Assembly: GCF_018691265.1 (NCBI RefSeq)
Contig: NW_024881330.1
Span: 19,984,886 to 20,048,885, forward strand
Source of the DNA: Tyto alba
Taxonomy: Eukaryota; Chordata; Aves; Strigiformes; Tytonidae
Reading direction: 5' to 3'
DNA: 64,000 nt
Shown here: positions 60,576 through 64,000 of the stretch, piece after piece
How positions within the stretch are numbered: position 1 is the first letter of the stretch
How the letters are laid out: each line of letters starts with the position of its first letter
Program-made: the position numbers and the translations under genes
Notes under the pieces: generated by a model
The model's database searches: none
Seen by the model: the letters and a program-made list of their open reading frames with translations, nothing else
Told to the model about the DNA's origin: nothing

Positions 60576-61802
60576 GGTTTGAACTTGTATGAGAGATAAA
60601 GCAGTGATTGCATAAAGCTTAGGGCAGAAGATGCAAAATCTATGGAAAACTATGTAAAAAACAGTTCACATTTCATCTTTGCATTCCATAGGTCCTTGTG
60701 AAGCCATTTTTCTGAGGCCATATTAGAGCAAATTTAAACTCATATATGCATGTTGAAAACCTCTGCTCTGTAGTTAGAGTGTGATGAAAAGCATTGCAAA
60801 ACAGAAAGCCTGAACTGGCTTGGTATACATTAATTTTTTAGTAATTTTCTGATGTATATGCTGGCAAACTAAAATCACCATTCTCCAAAAGAAGTGGATT
60901 ATCTGCAGCTGCCAAGCTGCAATTTGAACTCTCACCTTTAGAATGCAATAACCACACATGAGCACATTGGCTCTTGCACACTCCAAGAGAAATATGGTGT
61001 CCACAGCTGGCAGGCAGGAATTGTCTGTCTTGTGCCAGTCCAAATTGTGAGAGGAGGATACACGTCATTTAGAGCATATTTTTCTTATCACTTTTTCTGT
61101 GGTTATTTTATTTTATTTTATTATTTTATTTTTTGTTTTGTTTTGTTTTGTTTTTTTACAGAAAGAACTGGAAATTAAACTCAAGAGAGCTACAAAAGTT
61201 ATTTTAGAGAAGTTACCCCTTCTTTCCATTTGCTTCTTTGAGCCCTTAATGATAATATACAGCTTTAATGAATTGTTCTTCTTCAGGCGAACTGCTCATG
61301 GATACTGCTGGAAGTCTTCATGAGCAAAGCCTGCACAAGCAGGTCAAAAACTGTGGAGTTTAACTGTGTTTCAGAGAGGGAGGAGAGTCAGAAGGAAGAC
61401 AATCTTTGATCCCCTTCTCAATAAGTAAGAGAATTTAGTTGGATTTACTTCTAATTGCAGTCTCTTAATATCTACAGTCTTCCTGCATAAGGCATCATGT
61501 ATTTTTGCTGAGACAAGACGTTTTCTAAAATTAGCCTAGTTCAGAATCTCTCAGGATAGTCACTGGCTTTACACAGATAATAATTTTTAAAGAACATTGT
61601 AGTTTAAAATTAAAAATAGAATGATTGCTTCAATCATTTTATTGCTTCAAACCAGAGGCAATTTTATGAGAGTTTGTTTTTTTTTGTGCACTGTGGATAT
61701 TGCAGAGCTACCAGGTGGCCAAGTATGGTTTGATGGGAAACTATGTGAGTGTCTGAAAGGTGCACAGGGCAGTCTTCTCACCCTATTTTGGCTTTTATAG
61801 TA
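60576..61802. other. Intergenic region between CR1 copies
   Basis: Unique AT-rich sequence with a TTTTA/TTTTG pentamer repeat at 61103-61157. No gene recognised. Confidence 0.7.
61103..61157. repeat. TTTTA / TTTTG pentanucleotide repeat
   Basis: A simple repeat that changes from TTTTA to TTTTG units and ends in a T-run followed by ACAG. Confidence 0.9.
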
Positions 61803-62268
61803 TTACCAAATCATCCAAGTTGGCGGGGGCCTTGGGAGGTCACTAGTATAACCTCTTGCTAAAAGCAGGATCAGCAGAGTCCAGACTAGGTTGTTCAAGG
61901 CCTTGTCCAAGGAAGGTGAACTCACAACTTCTCTGGGCAAACCTCTTCCAGTGATTATTCATCCTCATGGAGAAAATTATTTTAATTTATACCTAGCACA
62001 AACCTCTCTTGTTTCAGTACATGACCATTGTCTCCCATTTTTCTGCCCAACAACTCTATAAGGATCCTAGCTCCACCGTCTCAGTAACCTCCTTGTAGAT
62101 AGGGGAAGGAGCTGTTTGGTCTCCCCAAAATCTTCTCTTCTTCATTGTAAACAAGCCCATCTCCCTCAGCCTTCCCTCACAGGGCTAGTTCTCCAGTCCC
62201 CAAACATGGTGGCTCTCCAGTGGTCTTGCTCTGGTTTTGGGAGACCCAAAACTGGACACAATATTCCA
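61803..62268 (-). mobile_element. CR1 LINE fragment, antisense, old
   Basis: The left end is a decayed complement of the CR1 3' end (CAAGTTGGCGGGGGCCTTGG). Further right come CR1 words in complement, such as CTTGTCCAAGGAAGG, CTCAGCCTTCCCTC and CCCAAAACTGGACACAATAT. Strongly diverged. Confidence 0.8.
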
Positions 62269-63356
62269 TTATTGTTATTTATTATTTTAGATAACATTTT
62301 GAAAAAAATAACGAATTAAGTGTATTTTAAGAATTTAAAGGATGTAAAGATGGACTCAGAAATAAAGAGTTAGAAGCTGCTTTGTATATAAATTTATTTC
62401 TTTTTGAAGTTCAGATGTAAAGCATGTCAGGATCACTCATTTCTTTCACTGAAAATAAAGATGCATCTCTTCTACTGCAGTGTAAAGCTATGAAGACTTA
62501 CATACTATTACTGAGACTCTGGTCTTAGGAATGATCATGACTTCAGTGTAGAGAACATGAGTCACCCAGCTATAAGAATATGGAGAAATCTATTTTAAAA
62601 TAAACTTCTGTATTGTTCATTTTAAGATCTCTCTCTGCTATGTGATGAAGTTAAGATACGTACAGATCACATCCTATGGAGCCCAATAAAGAATGGAAAG
62701 ATTCAATTACTTTATATTGCAAAAGCAGCAGCGCTTTGGCTTTGATACAGCTGAAGTGTAGAAGGTATGATCTGTTACAGTCAGTGAAACCTCTGTGGAG
62801 CACAACACATAAAACTGAATTTTCAGTGAACAGAACTCTAGTTCTATAAAATAATATGGTTTCTGAGCAGTGTATAATGAATCATCTCAGCACTGCTCAA
62901 GTGCATTAATTTGGCTGCTGAGACTTTTGAATAACCTATGTAAAATACACCCCTTCCTAGCTTTCCCCCACAGCTAAAGCTGTTGCCCAGACTCTCATCA
63001 TCTGCTATTTCAATCACTGCCACATCATCTTCTTGAGCCTTGACTAATGCATTCTTTCTATGACCATGGTCATTGAACATACTATTGTTCAGATAATTTT
63101 CCCAGTTCCTCACTTTGACAAAGTCCCCTCTAGAACACGTGCAGCGGTCATTAACACCCCAGTGCCGCATGATGGTACATGCCATGCCTACAGTGCCATG
63201 CCTATGGTAAATTCCTCTCTTGATTTCAGTATGTACTTTTCTTTCCTTTGCTCTTTAATCTCTCAAGTCCCTTGACTCTTTTCCCTCTGATTGTAAACAC
63301 GTTCTGGGCTCTGCAGACTCTGATTCAGCTTCTGAGCCACTGACACCATTCTTCCC
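62269..63356. other. Intergenic region between CR1 copies
   Basis: No recognised gene. A minus-strand frame of 113 codons at 62844-63185 has no recognisable domain and overlaps a plus-strand frame. I do not call it. Confidence 0.65.
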
Positions 63357-64000
63357 AAAATCATAGAATCATAGGAGGGTTGGAAGGGACCTCAAGGATC
63401 ATCTGGTCCAACCTTCCCTGGCAAAAGCATGGTCTAGACAAGATGGCCCAGCACCCTGTCTAGCTGAATCTTAAAAGTGTCCAATGTTGGGGAATCTACC
63501 ACTTCCTTGGGGAGACTATTCCAGTGGCTGATAGTTTTCATTGTGAAAAATTTTCCACTTGTGTCCAATCAGAATCTCCTCAACAGTAACTTGTACCCAT
63601 TACCCTTCATCTTTTCCATATGACACCTTGTAAAAAGGGAGTCTCCATCTTCTTTGCAGCCACCCTTTAAATACTGGAGCATGGTGATAAGGTGTCCCCT
63701 AAGCTGTCTTTTCTCAAGGCTGTATAAACCAAATTCTCTCAGCTTTTCCTCATATGGCAGGCTCCCCTGTCCCTTGATCACCTTTGTGGCCCTCCTCTGG
63801 ACCCTCTCCAGCCTGTCCACATCTTTTTTGTACAGCGGTGACAAAAACTGAACATGGTATTCCAGGTGTGGCCTGACAAGTGCTGAGTAGAGTGGGACAA
63901 TGACTTCTTTATCTCTGTTGGTGATGCCCTTGCTGATGCAACCCAGCATCCTGTTGGCTTTCCTTGCCACTGCAGCACACTGGTCACTCATATTGAGCTT
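63357..64000 (-). mobile_element. CR1 LINE, antisense, runs off the right edge
   Basis: The left end is the complement of the CR1 3' terminus (AATCATAGAATCATAGGAGG, then GGTTGGAAGGGACCTC). The element extends past 64000. It is the best-preserved CR1 in the window and keeps an open frame for part of its reverse-transcriptase protein. Confidence 0.95.
63569..64000 (-). pseudogene. CR1 ORF2 (reverse transcriptase protein) C-terminal fragment, broken
   Basis: The minus-strand frame is open from the window edge to a TGA at 63569-63571. It encodes the region after the RT core: QCAAVARKANRMLGCI, SALVRPHLEY, LERVQRRATKVIKG and FGLYSLEKRQLRGHL are CR1 family hallmarks. Related CR1 proteins continue past this stop, so it is probably premature. 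Translation after it (LDTSGKFF) still resembles the family, and a CGA to TGA change at a CpG would explain it. The N-terminal part lies outside the window. No function for the host is implied. Confidence 0.85.

Noticed and set aside
42051..64000. RSPO2 exons on the + strand
   Set aside because: No furin-like cysteine-rich or thrombospondin-type coding sequence was seen. It is probably beyond the right edge.

Overview
The window is nuclear DNA from a bird. Three things support this: a vertebrate multi-exon gene with a CpG-island promoter, several 5'-truncated CR1 LINEs with the avian 3' end (ATCATAGAATCATAG-type termini, GGTTGGAAGGGACC and its complement), and two solo LTRs of a family I recognise from bird genomes. 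The species cannot be fixed from the sequence. I see no prokaryotic gene, CRISPR array, tRNA or rRNA.

There is one confident protein-coding gene, EIF3E (INT6; eukaryotic translation initiation factor 3 subunit E), on the + strand. All 13 coding exons lie between 15098 and 41915. Spliced by hand they give 1338 nt, a 445-residue protein plus stop, with no frameshift or internal stop. Intron phases are consistent throughout and every intron is GT-AG. The promoter is a CpG island (about 14740-15560) with Sp1- and NRF1-like sites. A pyrimidine tract sits just upstream of a TISU/YY1-like start context (CAAGATGGCGGA). The poly(A) signal is AATAAA at 42024.

Layout: 1-14700 is AT-rich upstream intergenic DNA with no recognisable exon. 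14740-15560 is the CpG island, EIF3E exon 1 and the start of intron 1. 15188-41876 holds twelve introns. The largest are intron 2 (5.1 kb, with two solo LTRs antisense to the gene, each with its own 5-bp target-site duplication) and intron 10 (5.5 kb). Intron 10 also carries one CR1 fragment. 42050-64000 is downstream intergenic DNA with five more CR1 fragments, an AT microsatellite and a small CpG-rich patch near 46.3 kb. The last CR1 runs off the right edge and still has an open reading frame for the C-terminal end of its reverse transcriptase protein.

In mammals EIF3E lies between EMC2 (divergent, upstream) and RSPO2 (downstream, same strand). I looked for both and saw no exon of either, so they probably lie outside the window. 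I found no new biological system. The points most worth checking are the TOP/TISU promoter structure, the antisense solo-LTR pair with a possible cryptic exon, the short duplication flanking exon 3, and the weak intron 12 donor.
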